Numbered from the stretch's first letter, positions 7,606-18,055 are shown. The stretch: 64,000 nucleotides of DNA from an uncultured bacterium (GCA_949282195.1 CASDOW010000007.1:36145-100144), one strand, 5' to 3'. Notes: generated by a model from the sequence alone, not told the origin. Made by a program: numbers and translations.

Positions 7606-10600
7606 TTAATTATTTACTTTGAAACTTAAAACTACTTCAGATATATAATAAAACAAATCGGACAATTTGTTAAATATTTCATCAAAATTATCTTCACGTT
7701 TATTCATAAGAAGTATTCCTTTAGTTTTATTAAGGTTTTTGGGCGGTTGAGAAAAGTTAAAATACCTTGTGTATTTTGAATCTATTTTGGATTTTAAAAT
7801 ATTCCATTCTTGTAGAGTGTACGGCATATTAATTCTTATATAATTACCCATTTGGCGAACTAAACTAATATTAGCTTTTGTTGCGAGTATTCTTAATTTA
7901 ACAAGTTTTATTATATTTTCAACACACTCCGGTATATTAGAAAATCTATCTTTAAAGTTAAGTTTCATATCGTCAAGTTCAGAAATTGAGCTAACATCAG
8001 ACAGTCTTTTATATTCAAGAATTTTTTGTTCATAAGTTTGCGCCCAATCATCAGGAATATATGCGTCAGCATTGATATCGATAATTGCGGGTTCTTTTTT
8101 GGGTTCAGGTTTTTCATAAGGATTTTTATTTTGTTTTTGTTTAATATCTTCAATACATTCAGATAACAAATTACAATATGTATCAAATCCAACGTTAACC
8201 ATTTGCCCGTGCTGATGAGTTCCTAGGATATTTCCAATGCCTCTTATTTCAATATCTCTTAAGGCAATTTGATATCCGCTTCCAAGGCTTGTGAAATCCT
8301 TAATTGATTCAAGGCGTTTTTTGGCTTGTTCGTTTAATTCTTTTGATTTTTTATAAAAACAAAAACAATATGCCTGTCTGTCTGAGCGTCCCACTCTTCC
8401 TCTTAATTGATATAATTGAGCTAATCCAAACCTATCGGCGTCATGAATTATCATGGTATTTGCATTTGGAATATCAAGCCCTGATTCAATAATTGTTGTA
8501 GATAGCAATATATCAAACTCTTTTTGCTCAAATCTGCATATGATATCTTCAAGTTCTTTCTCGTTCATTTGCCCGTGAGCCACGGCAATTCTGGCATTGG
8601 GGACAATAGATTGGAGTTTTTCGCTAAATTTATTTATTGTTTCTACTCTGTTATAAAGATAAAAAACTTGACCATCTCTTTGTATTTCTTGGTTTATTGC
8701 GTTTTTAACATAGTTTTCGCTATATTCACCAACGTAAGTTTTAATTGGCAATCTGTTTTTAGGGGGAGTATTTATAACAGATAAATCTTTTAACCCTGAT
8801 AGTGCCATGTTTAGCGTTCTTGGGATAGGAGTAGCGCTTAGCGTTAATACATCAATATTTTCTTTGAATTTTTTGAGTTTTTCTTTATGTCTTACACCAA
8901 ACTTGTGTTCTTCATCAATAACCAAAAGCCCAAGTTTCTTAAAATTAATATCATCTGATAAAAGCCTATGCGTTCCAATTATAGCATCAATTTTACCTTC
9001 ATTTATTTCTTTCACTGTTTCATTTTGCTCTTTTTTAGAACAAAATCTATTTAAAACTTTAATTTTAACATCAAAAGGCTCAAACCTTTGTCTTATGGTT
9101 TCAAAATGCTGCATAGTAAGAATTGTCGTAGGAGCAATAAGCGCTGTTTGATAGCCTGACATAATTGCTTTAAACATAGCTCTTATGGCAATTTCTGTTT
9201 TACCGAAACCAACGTCAGCACAGATTAATCTATCCATGGGTTTTGTGTCTTCCATGTCTTTTTTGGTTTCAATTATGGCCTTCATTTGATCGGGGGTTTC
9301 AGTATATTCAAAATTTTCCTCCATTTCATATTGCCAGTTTGTATCAGGCTCAAATTCTATGCCTTTTGCCATTTTTCTTTTTGCATATAAATCCAATAAG
9401 TCATAAGCTATTAATTCAACTTCTTTTTTAGCTTTTGTTTTGGTATTTTCCCAAGAAGCTCCGCCCATTTTTGATAATTTCGGCTTTTGAGAGGAAACTC
9501 CTCTATATCTATTTAATAAATTTATTTGTTCTGCCGGCATGAAAAGCTTGTCTGAGCCTTGGAATTGAATTTCAAGGTAATCTTTTTGATTATCGTCTAT
9601 TGTTTGTTTTACTATTCCATTATAAATACCAATCCCATGGACATAATGAACAACATATTCGCCGATTTTTATATCGTTAATTGAATCAATATAGTCTTGA
9701 GTTTGCTTATTAGAATAATATTTTTTTGTGGTTATATCGCGATTATGTTTATTAAAAAGTTCTTTATCCGATAAAAATAAAATTTTATCTTGCGATATTT
9801 TTTCATCTTTTGAAATTGCACCGCCTGAAGTTATATCAGGATAATAGAAAATATCATTTGAAAAAATTTCAAGTTCATCAAAGATATTTTTTAATCTGCT
9901 TGGAAAATTAGTGCAAATATAAATTTTAAAACCGTCATTAAGATATTTTTTAATAAATTTTGAAATATCGGAAATATTGGTTGATAAAATCGGAGGTAAA
10001 TCCAAATCAAATTCTATTATTTTATCCCAATCATCAGAAAGAAAATTATCAAGTCCTATAATTTTGAATTTTTTAATTTGTTTTAAAAATTCGTCTTCGT
10101 TTGTGTGGTTTAATTTTAACAAAGGAAGCTTTAATTTTGAATTAATTGAATCTATGTAGTTTTGATTATAATTTTCATCTATGTTTTTATATTTAGATAA
10201 AATCTGACTTGTTTCATTAAAAACTAAAACATAATCATCAAAAAAATCCAAAACCGTTGAAGTCTTATCTGAAATATAGTTAATATAATATTCAATTCCT
10301 TCAAAATAATTTGTTTCTTCGATTTTTTCAATTAATTCGTTTTTAATTTGCGAAATAAATTCATCGTCTGATTTAATATTTTTAATTTCTTTTTTAAATT
10401 TTTCTTTTTTTTCGTCATCCAAAATAAATTTATATAATGGATAGATTGTTGCTTTTTCAACCTTTTTGAAGCTTTTTTGGGTATTGGGGTTAAAATATCT
10501 TATATCTTCAATAGTATCGGCAAAAAATTCAATTCTTATCGGATTATTATCCAAAGAATAAATATCTAAAATATCCCCTCTTAGCGCAAATTCACCGATA

Positions 10601-11088
10601 TCAGAAACATTTGTTGTTCTTTTATAGCCATAAGAAATAAGTTTTTGAGCAATTTTTGAATAATCGATTGTATCGTCTTTTTTTAAATTAATTACATTTT
10701 TTTGATAAAACTCTTTTGGGGCAAATTTTTCAAATAATGCTTTTGTGCTCATCAAAATAATATCAGGCTGAGATAAAATAATATCAAGCTGTTCTTGATA
10801 AATATAATAATTTTTTTCAAGCTCTGTATAAAAACTTATGTCTTGAGAAGGGAAGATCTTACTTTCAAGCTTTAAAAGCACAGATAAATCTTTTTGAATT
10901 TTCAAGGCAGATTGTTCATCTTGAGTTATATAAATAACTTTCTTTTTGTTTTTTAAAATTGAATTAACAACAAAAAGATTAAATGGAGCAATTAAACCGT
11001 TTAAAACAAGTTTTCCTTTAACATTTGATTTTAAAAAGGAATTAAGGCAATCAAGATTAATGTTTTTAAAATTATCTATTGTTTGCAT
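7606..11088 (-). CDS. mfd: transcription-repair coupling factor (Mfd)
   Basis: ATP-driven translocase that removes RNA polymerase stalled at DNA lesions and recruits UvrA. Domains in order are the UvrB-like N-terminal region (FPSQDISFYTELE), an RNA-polymerase-interacting domain (IGEYVVHYVHGIGIYNG), the RecG-like SF2 helicase (Walker A DVGFGKTEIAIRA, DEEH box, SATPIPRTLNMAL) and QLRGRVGRSDRQAYC, then a C-terminal TRCF domain. Length 1160 aa is normal. It overlaps the ROK kinase gene by 13 bases upstream, so the start at 11088 (MQTIDNF) is constrained by coupling. Confidence 0.97.
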   Translation of the reverse strand: MQTIDNFKNINLDCLNSFLKSNVKGKLVLNGLIAPFNLFVVNSILKNKKKVIYITQDEQSALKIQKDLSVLLKLESKIFPSQDISFYTELEKNYYIYQEQLDIILSQPDIILMSTKALFEKFAPKEFYQKNVINLKKDDTIDYSKIAQKLISYGYKRTTNVSDIGEFALRGDILDIYSLDNNPIRIEFFADTIEDIRYFNPNTQKSFKKVEKATIYPLYKFILDDEKKEKFKKEIKNIKSDDEFISQIKNELIEKIEETNYFEGIEYYINYISDKTSTVLDFFDDYVLVFNETSQILSKYKNIDENYNQNYIDSINSKLKLPLLKLNHTNEDEFLKQIKKFKIIGLDNFLSDDWDKIIEFDLDLPPILSTNISDISKFIKKYLNDGFKIYICTNFPSRLKNIFDELEIFSNDIFYYPDITSGGAISKDEKISQDKILFLSDKELFNKHNRDITTKKYYSNKQTQDYIDSINDIKIGEYVVHYVHGIGIYNGIVKQTIDDNQKDYLEIQFQGSDKLFMPAEQINLLNRYRGVSSQKPKLSKMGGASWENTKTKAKKEVELIAYDLLDLYAKRKMAKGIEFEPDTNWQYEMEENFEYTETPDQMKAIIETKKDMEDTKPMDRLICADVGFGKTEIAIRAMFKAIMSGYQTALIAPTTILTMQHFETIRQRFEPFDVKIKVLNRFCSKKEQNETVKEINEGKIDAIIGTHRLLSDDINFKKLGLLVIDEEHKFGVRHKEKLKKFKENIDVLTLSATPIPRTLNMALSGLKDLSVINTPPKNRLPIKTYVGEYSENYVKNAINQEIQRDGQVFYLYNRVETINKFSEKLQSIVPNARIAVAHGQMNEKELEDIICRFEQKEFDILLSTTIIESGLDIPNANTMIIHDADRFGLAQLYQLRGRVGRSDRQAYCFCFYKKSKELNEQAKKRLESIKDFTSLGSGYQIALRDIEIRGIGNILGTHQHGQMVNVGFDTYCNLLSECIEDIKQKQNKNPYEKPEPKKEPAIIDINADAYIPDDWAQTYEQKILEYKRLSDVSSISELDDMKLNFKDRFSNIPECVENIIKLVKLRILATKANISLVRQMGNYIRINMPYTLQEWNILKSKIDSKYTRYFNFSQPPKNLNKTKGILLMNKREDNFDEIFNKLSDLFYYISEVVLSFKVNN

Positions 11089-12041
11089 AATCTATATTCT
11101 TCAATTAAACTTGCCCCGATTACCCCTGAATAATCTTCAAGTTGTGCTTTTTTAAATTCTGTTTTAGCTATTGCGGTATTTAGAGCTTTATTTTTGGCAA
11201 GCCTGATTGTTTTTAAATATATTTCATTAATTCCCTGAATTAAGCCTCCCCCGAGGACAATAAGCTCAGGATTAAAGAAGTTAATTGCGCTTGCTAATCC
11301 GCCTGAAAGATATTCAATTGCTTCGTTTACAAATTGTCCGACTAATTCATCATGGGCATCAAGGGATTTTTTGATGTGCTTGGTTGAGATGTTTTGACCG
11401 TCACAAAATTCTGTTATAATTGATGTTCTGCCTTTTTTTATTGCACCTTGAATTCTTGATTCAATGGCGCTTCTTGAAGCATATGCCTCAAGACAGCCTG
11501 CTGCTCCGCAATTACAGCTTCTGCCGTTTAAATCTACAATAACATGACCCAATTCTCCGGCTGAACCGGTTGCGCCATGGTAAATTTTTCCGTCTATAAC
11601 CAAACAGGAGCCTATACCTGTTCCTACAAATACGCAAAGCACGTTTTTATAATTTTTTGCAGCGCCAAAAAGGAGCTCGCCAATTGTTGCAGCTTCTACA
11701 TCATTTACAATATATGTTTTAATATTATATTTATCTTCAATTTGATTTTTTATATTCAAATTTTTGCACTGCAAATTGCAGGCGTTAATTAATATGCCGT
11801 TTTCTCTATCTACCTGACCTGCTATTGCAATTCCGATTGAAGAAATTTCATCTTTATTAACCTTTGAAACTTCAAAAAGTTCATCTATGGCTTCGGTTAA
11901 TTTCGAAAATACTTTTTTGTTTCCTTTTTCTTTTTTTGTTTTTTTCTTGACTTCAAAGAGCACTTTATTTGTAGTTTTTTCAACCAAAGCACACAAAACT
12001 TTTGTGCCGCCTAAATCTATTCCTATGTTATATTTTTTCAT
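11076..12041 (-). CDS. ROK family sugar kinase, probable glucokinase
   Basis: ATP-dependent phosphorylation of a hexose, probably glucose or N-acetyl sugar. The N-terminal phosphate-binding motif GIDLGGTKVLCALVE, the ROK signature with zinc-binding cysteines CNCGAAGCLEAYAS preceded by GELGHVIVD, and GTGIGSCLVIDGKI are all present. The length of 321 aa is typical. No helix-turn-helix is present, so it is an enzyme rather than a ROK repressor. It overlaps mfd by 13 bases and the acyltransferase gene by one. The exact sugar cannot be read from sequence. Confidence 0.88.
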   Translation of the reverse strand: MKKYNIGIDLGGTKVLCALVEKTTNKVLFEVKKKTKKEKGNKKVFSKLTEAIDELFEVSKVNKDEISSIGIAIAGQVDRENGILINACNLQCKNLNIKNQIEDKYNIKTYIVNDVEAATIGELLFGAAKNYKNVLCVFVGTGIGSCLVIDGKIYHGATGSAGELGHVIVDLNGRSCNCGAAGCLEAYASRSAIESRIQGAIKKGRTSIITEFCDGQNISTKHIKKSLDAHDELVGQFVNEAIEYLSGGLASAINFFNPELIVLGGGLIQGINEIYLKTIRLAKNKALNTAIAKTEFKKAQLEDYSGVIGASLIEEYRLCKQ

Positions 12042-12871
12042 TATTGTTTGTTGCTATCTTTCATTCCGATATTTTTAAGTCTGCGTTCAATATCGCGCCA
12101 CCAGCTGAGTTTTTGTTTGAAAAGATAATAATATCCTTCAAAATTACCTTTTGAAATGTTTAATTGCTGATTGTCGCATAATTGTTCAAATTCACGTTCT
12201 AATTTATGGCAAAATTCTTTTCTATCCTCCTTGAATTCGTAGAATGTTCTAACTTCACCAAACTCCATTACGATTTCCGGTTTATCTTGCCTTAAAAAAG
12301 TATAATTAACACTAACAGGGCAAAGGTTAATCCCGCCAAACTGCTTAGTTGCATTTTGGACTAAGTATGCTAATCCTGATTGGAAAACTTCGGGCCTATA
12401 ATGCGGAGGCCTGATAATTCCTTGTGGAAATAGCCAGAAATTTATATCAGGACTATCTAAAGTTGTTGCGGCATATTTTAGTGATTTCATGGCATCTTGG
12501 GCTGATTTTTTGTTGATTGGAAAACAGCCTATATATTGAAATAAAGGAAATCTGTTCATTTCTTCAATCATAAGGCGCAATCTGCCATGCATTATTCTTC
12601 TTGCAACCGTAAAACCTATAATTCCGTCCCACCAATTATTGTGATTTGTGTAAAATAGGGTTGCTTTTGTCTTATCTCTCTTTTCAAGATTTTCATATCC
12701 TTTATACATCAAGGAGTGAAATCTTTTTTCTACCATTTTTTTAAATACATAATCCGCAATGAACATCCAAAAGGGATTATCTTTTGCAGTTCTGAATTTT
12801 TCTTCTCTGTTTCTTAATATCGTAGGAGGTGTATCACAGTATAAATGTTGCGGAGATTTAAGATTGGTCAT
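12041..12871 (-). CDS. PlsC-family lysophospholipid acyltransferase
   Basis: Transfers an acyl chain to a glycerolipid or related acceptor at the membrane. The HX4D catalytic motif is in TNHNNWWDG (about residues 76-84), and the FPINKKSAQ and FWLFPQGIIRPP blocks correspond to acyltransferase motifs 2-3. Length is 276 aa with no obvious N-terminal TM segment. It lies 20 bases after the AAA ATPase gene. It may be a second 1-acyl-glycerol-3-phosphate acyltransferase or a carotenoid/glycolipid acyltransferase; the acceptor is uncertain. Confidence 0.8.
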   Translation of the reverse strand: MTNLKSPQHLYCDTPPTILRNREEKFRTAKDNPFWMFIADYVFKKMVEKRFHSLMYKGYENLEKRDKTKATLFYTNHNNWWDGIIGFTVARRIMHGRLRLMIEEMNRFPLFQYIGCFPINKKSAQDAMKSLKYAATTLDSPDINFWLFPQGIIRPPHYRPEVFQSGLAYLVQNATKQFGGINLCPVSVNYTFLRQDKPEIVMEFGEVRTFYEFKEDRKEFCHKLEREFEQLCDNQQLNISKGNFEGYYYLFKQKLSWWRDIERRLKNIGMKDSNKQ

Positions 12872-12891
12872 AATAAATTATATCCTAATTT

Positions 12892-15800
12892 TTATTTATC
12901 CTCTATTATTCGATTTAGTTGACAATGTGCTCTAAATGATGTCATCTCTTTTTCTATTCTTTTAACATGTTTTTTGAGATTTAGATTTAGTGCCATATCA
13001 ATGGTTCTATTATACATTTTTAATACATTTTGTGCATACTCATATTTATTATTATCAGGTTGTTGACTTAAACATTCTCGTGCAATATTTGCCTTCAATT
13101 CATTTAATCTTACCTGTAAATAAATTAATTCGTTTGAATATGCGCTTTGCAGTGCTAAATCGCAGTACATATTTGCATTTTCTTTGTCGTTTAATTTTAG
13201 ATATGCTTTTGCTAATAATTCTTGGAAAAGTATTTTAAAGAAAGAATTATTGTTTTGAGCATTTTCACATATTTTAACCGCTTTTTCGCAAATTTCAATG
13301 CAATACATATCGGCTTTATTGTTTGCAGTAGCAGCTGCACTTATATACCAAGCCAAAAGTGCGCCAAATGCAATTTTTTTGCTTGAAAAATATTGCATTT
13401 GTTGAGTTGCTATTTCAATTGCTTTTAAATAAGATTTTTCTTCTAATAAAACATAAGCTAAAAGTGTTTTTAAAATATTTTTTGCAACTTCATCATTGCA
13501 ATTATTTGCATATGCCGTGGCTTCAAATAATTCGTCTTTTATAGTTTCAAAATCTAATTTAAATATTTTATTGATTATTGTTAAAATGTTCCATTTACAA
13601 ACAAAATGAGGGCTGTCAATTACATAAGAATAATCTTTTAAGATTTCTTGCAAGATTAAATCGGATTCGTCAAAATATCCTTTTGATGTATTTGCCATGG
13701 CTTCAGAGAATTCAAGACGTACTTTTAGGGCTTCAATTTTAGGACCTTTTTCTTTTTGTAAAACCTTATTAATTTCTTCTATTAATTCAAAAGCAAGAGG
13801 AGAACCTTGCTGACAGTAACTTTGGGCTAAAATTACATTTGCTTCAATCCAAGTGTAGAAAATTTCTTGTTGAGTAATCCATTTGTTTTTTGAGAAGAAA
13901 TTTAAATGTTTTTGTAATACAGGGTTAATTTCCGTATTTACAAGGCTTGCGATTTCTTCCCAAGAACCAAGCTGCAAAAGGGCTTCCAGTTTTCTTGTTT
14001 TAATCAGGGCAATTTGCAACTCAACCGTTGCTCTTTTTTCTGTTTTATCTTTTTTGTCGAAATATTTTAAAATGTTATCTACCACTTCAACAACGGCAGT
14101 ATAATCTTGAGTTAAATATGAACTTTTAACCAAATAGCCTGATAAATCAATTACCTTATTAACATCATTTAATTTTTGTGCGGCAACAATGACATTAGAA
14201 AGGTAATCTTTTGCTTCTTGGGGGTTTTTGATATAGATTAATTTTCCTAATCTTTCGCAAATATTATTTTTAGTATATTCAAAATTATCAAGTTTGACAT
14301 TTTCAAGTAAAATTAAACTTTGTTTTTGTGCCATGGCATATATGTTTACATCTCCAATATAGTTGGCATATTGCAGATTTCTTGTCCAAAGAACATAAGC
14401 TAATTGTTTATCGTTTGTGATTTGAGCTAAAATCGGGCAAATCAGAGGCGTTGAGATGATTTTATTGTTTAATTCCGTTAAGAGTTTTCTTGCGTCATCC
14501 TTAATCAGTTCTTCTTCTTTTGCTTTTATATAGCAATATGACCAAGTCAGAGAATTTTTAAAACCATAGATATCATCGGTTCTTCTTTTTAAATATCCTC
14601 TTTTTTCAAGCCTTGTAACAATATCAAAAAAGTCATCTTCATTTAATTCAAAAACAGAAGATAATAACTTATAATCTAATTTATCACCCAATAAAGAAGC
14701 GATATTTAAGAATTTATATTCCGCGCTAAAGTTTTGCTTTAGAAAATCCAATCTTTCAAACAAACACTGTTCAAGAGTAGATGGAATTTCGCAATTTTCA
14801 AATTCTTTGTTAAACTTCACAATTTTATCTTTAACAGTTAAAATTTTTCTTTCGAAAAGATATTGCAGGATTTGTTCAATATAGGCAATATTTCCTTGAG
14901 TGTTATATGCAATTTGAGTAAGTATTTCGTTTGGCAGTTCGCAGTTTTGTCCTAAGATTTTTTTTACAAAAATTTTACTTTCTGATGAATTTAATTTTCT
15001 CAAAGAAATATTTAGGCAATTATTATTGTTTAATTTATTGGATTGGAAATAAATTGCAATTGAGTGTTCGTTTTTATAGCCCAAAATCATTTTTGCGTCA
15101 TGGGCAAAATAATCACTATCTACAAGATATTTCAAAAATCCGTATGAGGATTCATCTATTAAATCAAAATCGTCAATTATAAAAATAATATTTCTTTTTT
15201 GTTTTAAATGTTCAAAAATATCTTTTAAATATTTATGCGTGATTTCTTTATTAATTAAAATATTTTCAAAATAATCTTTTTTCAAAGGATAAATAAGATT
15301 GGCAAGTGTTTCAAGATTTTCTTGATCGATTTTGTTTGTTTGCAGTTTTTCTAAAACTTTCTTTTCAAAAGATTTGATGTTAAATTCGTTTCTTAATACA
15401 TTCGGACATTCAAAAAAGCTCATAAAAAAGCTTTGAATTAAGCCATAGGGGCTAATTTGAGTTAGGGCAGAACATTGAGCATAAAATACAATCGTATTTT
15501 TCATGCCTGCTTTTGAAACTCTGTAATAAAGATCATTTAAAAGATGCGTTTTTCCAGCACCTCTTGGGGCGTTGATTGAAATTGCCCTTATGGGAGAATT
15601 ATTTTCTGACAAATTATTTAAAATAATTTCAAGGGCTTTATCGTATTTTTCATCTTTTGTTTCCTCAAAAACCGGTTTTTGTTCCAAGAAAACAAGTTTA
15701 TATGAATCAGGTGAAATTTTAATTAAAGATAATTCACTGTTCAATTTTGGGTATACACCGCTTGAAACAATAACATCTTTATCAGACCCTAGTTTTAATT

Positions 15801-16479
15801 GTTTAATTTCTTTATTACCATCTGCTTCATCCATGGTTGAAATGGCGAATTTATAAGACAATCCAGCATCCAGCGTTTTTTCTAAGATTTGATTGAATTT
15901 TATAAACTCTGTTTCAAATTGATTAATTTTGTCTAATATTTTAATTTGTTTTGTATAAGGATAATTGAACATCACCGTACTTTGATTTATAAATTCACAT
16001 TCTTTATCAAATACGATTTTGATTGTTGTTTTGATATTTTGAATAACTTTTTGTTTAAACTCTTCTTCGTTATATTTTTCAAAAGTACGTTCTAAATTAA
16101 TAAAATGAATATAAAACGATAAAGGTTTTTCTCTTGTTTTATCATCAACTTCTATGCTGACTTTTTTAGCATTTTCTTGAGATTTAATTTCAATTTTTTT
16201 TGTGGGCAGCTTTTCTTGTACTTCTTCGGAAGGTTTTTTAGGAACCTTATCTTTATCAAATTCAGCACCGCATTTTCTGCAAACAGAACTTGTTGCATAA
16301 TTTGCGCTGTGGCAATTTGGGCAGAATTTTACAAATGTATAGCCGCATTTTTTACAGCTCACAGAACCAAGTCGTGTTGGGGAACCACATCTTGGACATT
16401 TAAAAATTAATCTTAATTTACACGAAGGACAAATTGCATCGTCTTTTGAGACTTTTGTCTTACATTTTGGACAAATCAA
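12892..16479 (-). CDS. zinc-ribbon AAA/STAND-like ATPase with TPR-type C-terminus
   Basis: Large (1195 aa) signalling-type protein. Three tandem four-Cys zinc ribbons come first (Cys 3/6/17/20, 28/31/42/45, 53/56/67/70). Residues about 115-270 form a mixed alpha/beta domain that could be a degenerate nucleotide-cyclase-like domain (inference). An AAA_16-type ATPase follows, with Walker A APRGAGKTHL and Walker B NIIFIIDDFDLID, then a winged-helix region (LFERLDFLKQNF). The last ~500 residues are helical, TPR-like (YLKAIEIATQQM). No signal peptide or TM is seen. The architecture matches the double-zinc-ribbon/cyclase/AAA/TPR proteins found across many bacteria; the function is unknown. First gene of the minus-strand train, divergent from pdxJ. 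Confidence 0.75.
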   Translation of the reverse strand: MICPKCKTKVSKDDAICPSCKLRLIFKCPRCGSPTRLGSVSCKKCGYTFVKFCPNCHSANYATSSVCRKCGAEFDKDKVPKKPSEEVQEKLPTKKIEIKSQENAKKVSIEVDDKTREKPLSFYIHFINLERTFEKYNEEEFKQKVIQNIKTTIKIVFDKECEFINQSTVMFNYPYTKQIKILDKINQFETEFIKFNQILEKTLDAGLSYKFAISTMDEADGNKEIKQLKLGSDKDVIVSSGVYPKLNSELSLIKISPDSYKLVFLEQKPVFEETKDEKYDKALEIILNNLSENNSPIRAISINAPRGAGKTHLLNDLYYRVSKAGMKNTIVFYAQCSALTQISPYGLIQSFFMSFFECPNVLRNEFNIKSFEKKVLEKLQTNKIDQENLETLANLIYPLKKDYFENILINKEITHKYLKDIFEHLKQKRNIIFIIDDFDLIDESSYGFLKYLVDSDYFAHDAKMILGYKNEHSIAIYFQSNKLNNNNCLNISLRKLNSSESKIFVKKILGQNCELPNEILTQIAYNTQGNIAYIEQILQYLFERKILTVKDKIVKFNKEFENCEIPSTLEQCLFERLDFLKQNFSAEYKFLNIASLLGDKLDYKLLSSVFELNEDDFFDIVTRLEKRGYLKRRTDDIYGFKNSLTWSYCYIKAKEEELIKDDARKLLTELNNKIISTPLICPILAQITNDKQLAYVLWTRNLQYANYIGDVNIYAMAQKQSLILLENVKLDNFEYTKNNICERLGKLIYIKNPQEAKDYLSNVIVAAQKLNDVNKVIDLSGYLVKSSYLTQDYTAVVEVVDNILKYFDKKDKTEKRATVELQIALIKTRKLEALLQLGSWEEIASLVNTEINPVLQKHLNFFSKNKWITQQEIFYTWIEANVILAQSYCQQGSPLAFELIEEINKVLQKEKGPKIEALKVRLEFSEAMANTSKGYFDESDLILQEILKDYSYVIDSPHFVCKWNILTIINKIFKLDFETIKDELFEATAYANNCNDEVAKNILKTLLAYVLLEEKSYLKAIEIATQQMQYFSSKKIAFGALLAWYISAAATANNKADMYCIEICEKAVKICENAQNNNSFFKILFQELLAKAYLKLNDKENANMYCDLALQSAYSNELIYLQVRLNELKANIARECLSQQPDNNKYEYAQNVLKMYNRTIDMALNLNLKKHVKRIEKEMTSFRAHCQLNRIIEDK

Positions 16480-16605
16480 AGTTTGATAATCCTAATATAT
16501 CTGCCACACATAAAAATTATAATACAAATAAAAAAAATTGATATTTTATTGTAAACTTTGTAAATTTTTGATGTCATTCAAAATATCTTGTAGTAATATT
16601 TGAAT

Positions 16606-17313
16606 ATGAAATTAGGAGTTAACATAGATCATATTGCTACCTTAAGAAATGCTAGAGGCGGTTTTGAACCTAATCTTGTTGAGGCGGCAAAAATTGCGCT
16701 AAAGGAAGATATTTTAGCACTGACAATGCATTTAAGAGAAGACAGACGCCATATTAAAGATAAAGATTTATACGATGTTAAATCTTTAGGGGCGAAAATA
16801 AACCTCGAAATGGCGGCAGTAGAAGAAATTCAAAAAATAGCACTCGATATTATTCCTTACAGTGTATGTCTTGTTCCTGAGAGAAGGCAAGAAATTACAA
16901 CAGAAGGCGGGTTGGATGTATTAAGTCAAAAGGAATATTTAAAAGACTTCATCAAACCTCTAAAAGAAAAAGGAATATTGGTCAGTCTATTTATTGATCC
17001 TGATTTATCTCAGGCAGATGCAGCCAAATATTGCGGAGCTGATTATATTGAAATGCATACAGGTTCATTTTCTGAAGCTTTTGAAAAAGGCGATTACAAA
17101 AAAGAATTTGATAAATTAAAACAAATGGCAAAATATGCCCAAAGCCTCGGTCTAAAGGTTAATGCAGGGCATGGACTGAATTATCAAAATGTATATTTGA
17201 TGAAAGAAATTGAAGGACTTTGCGAACTCAATATTGGGCACAGCATAATATCAAAAAGTATATTTGTTGGTCTGAAAACCGCAATAGAGGATATGCTTGC
17301 CTTAATAAAATAA
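16606..17313 (+). CDS. pdxJ: pyridoxine 5'-phosphate synthase (PdxJ)
   Basis: Last step of the DXP-dependent vitamin B6 pathway: condenses 1-deoxyxylulose 5-phosphate with amino-acetone phosphate. The TIM-barrel signature blocks are LGVNIDHIATLRNARGG, MHLREDRRHI, VSLFIDPD, and the C-terminal LNIGHSII. I choose ATG 16606 (MKLGVNIDH) over an in-frame TTG two codons earlier because it gives the standard N-terminus; 235 aa is normal. No clear Shine-Dalgarno is visible. The DXP needed could come from the dxs-like gene at 26770-28518. It is divergent from the AAA ATPase gene. Confidence 0.95.
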   Translation: MKLGVNIDHIATLRNARGGFEPNLVEAAKIALKEDILALTMHLREDRRHIKDKDLYDVKSLGAKINLEMAAVEEIQKIALDIIPYSVCLVPERRQEITTEGGLDVLSQKEYLKDFIKPLKEKGILVSLFIDPDLSQADAAKYCGADYIEMHTGSFSEAFEKGDYKKEFDKLKQMAKYAQSLGLKVNAGHGLNYQNVYLMKEIEGLCELNIGHSIISKSIFVGLKTAIEDMLALIK

Positions 17314-17330
17314 GTTTTGTAAATACTTGC

Positions 17331-17359
17331 TTGACATAAAATTTTGTCTTGGTTATATT
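17331..17359 (+). promoter_or_regulatory. sigma70-type promoter of rplU-rpmA-tRNA-Asp
   Basis: Perfect -35 TTGACA (17331-17336), 17-base spacer and -10 TATATT (17354-17359), directly downstream of pdxJ and about 80 bases before rplU. Confidence 0.8.
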
Positions 17360-17365
17360 ATTTAT

Positions 17366-17425
17366 TGCAGATAGGTTGGTCGTGTCTAAATGCTAGAAGT
17401 AACTAATCTAAGCTACGATCCCTTA
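17366..17425 (+). promoter_or_regulatory. rplU 5' leader, possible L21-type autoregulatory structure
   Basis: The transcribed leader holds two arms that can partly pair: GGTCGT near 17378 with ACGATCC near 17416, enclosing an imperfect AT-rich helix. Ribosomal protein L21 operons often have a structured leader; that this one is such an element is inference from position and partial pairing only. Confidence 0.35.
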
Positions 17426-17441
17426 AAAGAAAGGATACACA

Positions 17442-17798
17442 ATGTACGCAATAGTTGAAACAGGCGGAAAGCAGTATAAACTTGAAGAAGGCAAATATGT
17501 CGATATCGAGTTATTAGATGCTCAAGCTGATGATAAAGTTACTTTTGATAAAATCGTTATGTTAGTTAACGGTAAAAAATCAAAAGTTGGTAGACCCTAT
17601 GTAGCTTCTGCTACTGTTGACGGTACCGTTGTTAAAAATGACAAGGCTAAAAAAGTAATTGTTTACAAACAACGTCCTAAAAAGGGCACAAGAGTTAAAC
17701 AAGGTCACAGACAACAATTTACTCGTGTAATGATTAATAAAATCAATACAAAAGCTGCAAAATCAGCAAAGAGTGAAGAAACAACAGGAGAAGAATAA
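17442..17798 (+). CDS. rplU: 50S ribosomal protein L21
   Basis: Large-subunit ribosomal protein that binds 23S rRNA. Recognised from [17 protein letters not shown] at the N-terminus and the C-terminal signature [22 protein letters not shown] block (here [18 protein letters not shown]). The length of 118 aa includes a roughly 15-residue Ala/Ser/Glu tail beyond the E. coli length of 103. An AAAGGA ribosome site precedes the start, and rpmA follows after two bases, forming the classical rplU-rpmA operon. Confidence 0.98.
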   Translation: MYAIVETGGKQYKLEEGKYVDIELLDAQADDKVTFDKIVMLVNGKKSKVGRPYVASATVDGTVVKNDKAKKVIVYKQRPKKGTRVKQGHRQQFTRVMINKINTKAAKSAKSEETTGEE

Positions 17799-17800
17799 AA

Positions 17801-18055
17801 ATGGCACATAAGAAGGGCGTAGGTTCATCAAAGAACGGTCGCGACAGCGAAAGTAAGAGATTAGGCGTTAAAAAATACGCTAATGAACAAGTTGTTGCAG
17901 GAAATATAATTGTTAGACAACGTGGTACAAAAATTCATCCCGGAAACAATGTAGGAATGGGTAAAGATAATACATTATTTGCATTGGTGGATGGTGTAGT
18001 TAGATTTGAACCATACAGAAGAACAAGAAAACAAGTTAGCGTTTACGCTCAATAA
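17801..18055 (+). CDS. rpmA: 50S ribosomal protein L27
   Basis: Ribosomal protein whose N-terminal arm reaches the peptidyl-transferase centre. The sequence begins [20 protein letters not shown], the standard mature N-terminus, so it lacks the cleavable extension found in Firmicutes. The signature [19 protein letters not shown] follows. Length is 84 aa. It shares a transcript with rplU and probably with tRNA-Asp, since no terminator lies before 18191. Confidence 0.98.
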   Translation: MAHKKGVGSSKNGRDSESKRLGVKKYANEQVVAGNIIVRQRGTKIHPGNNVGMGKDNTLFALVDGVVRFEPYRRTRKQVSVYAQ

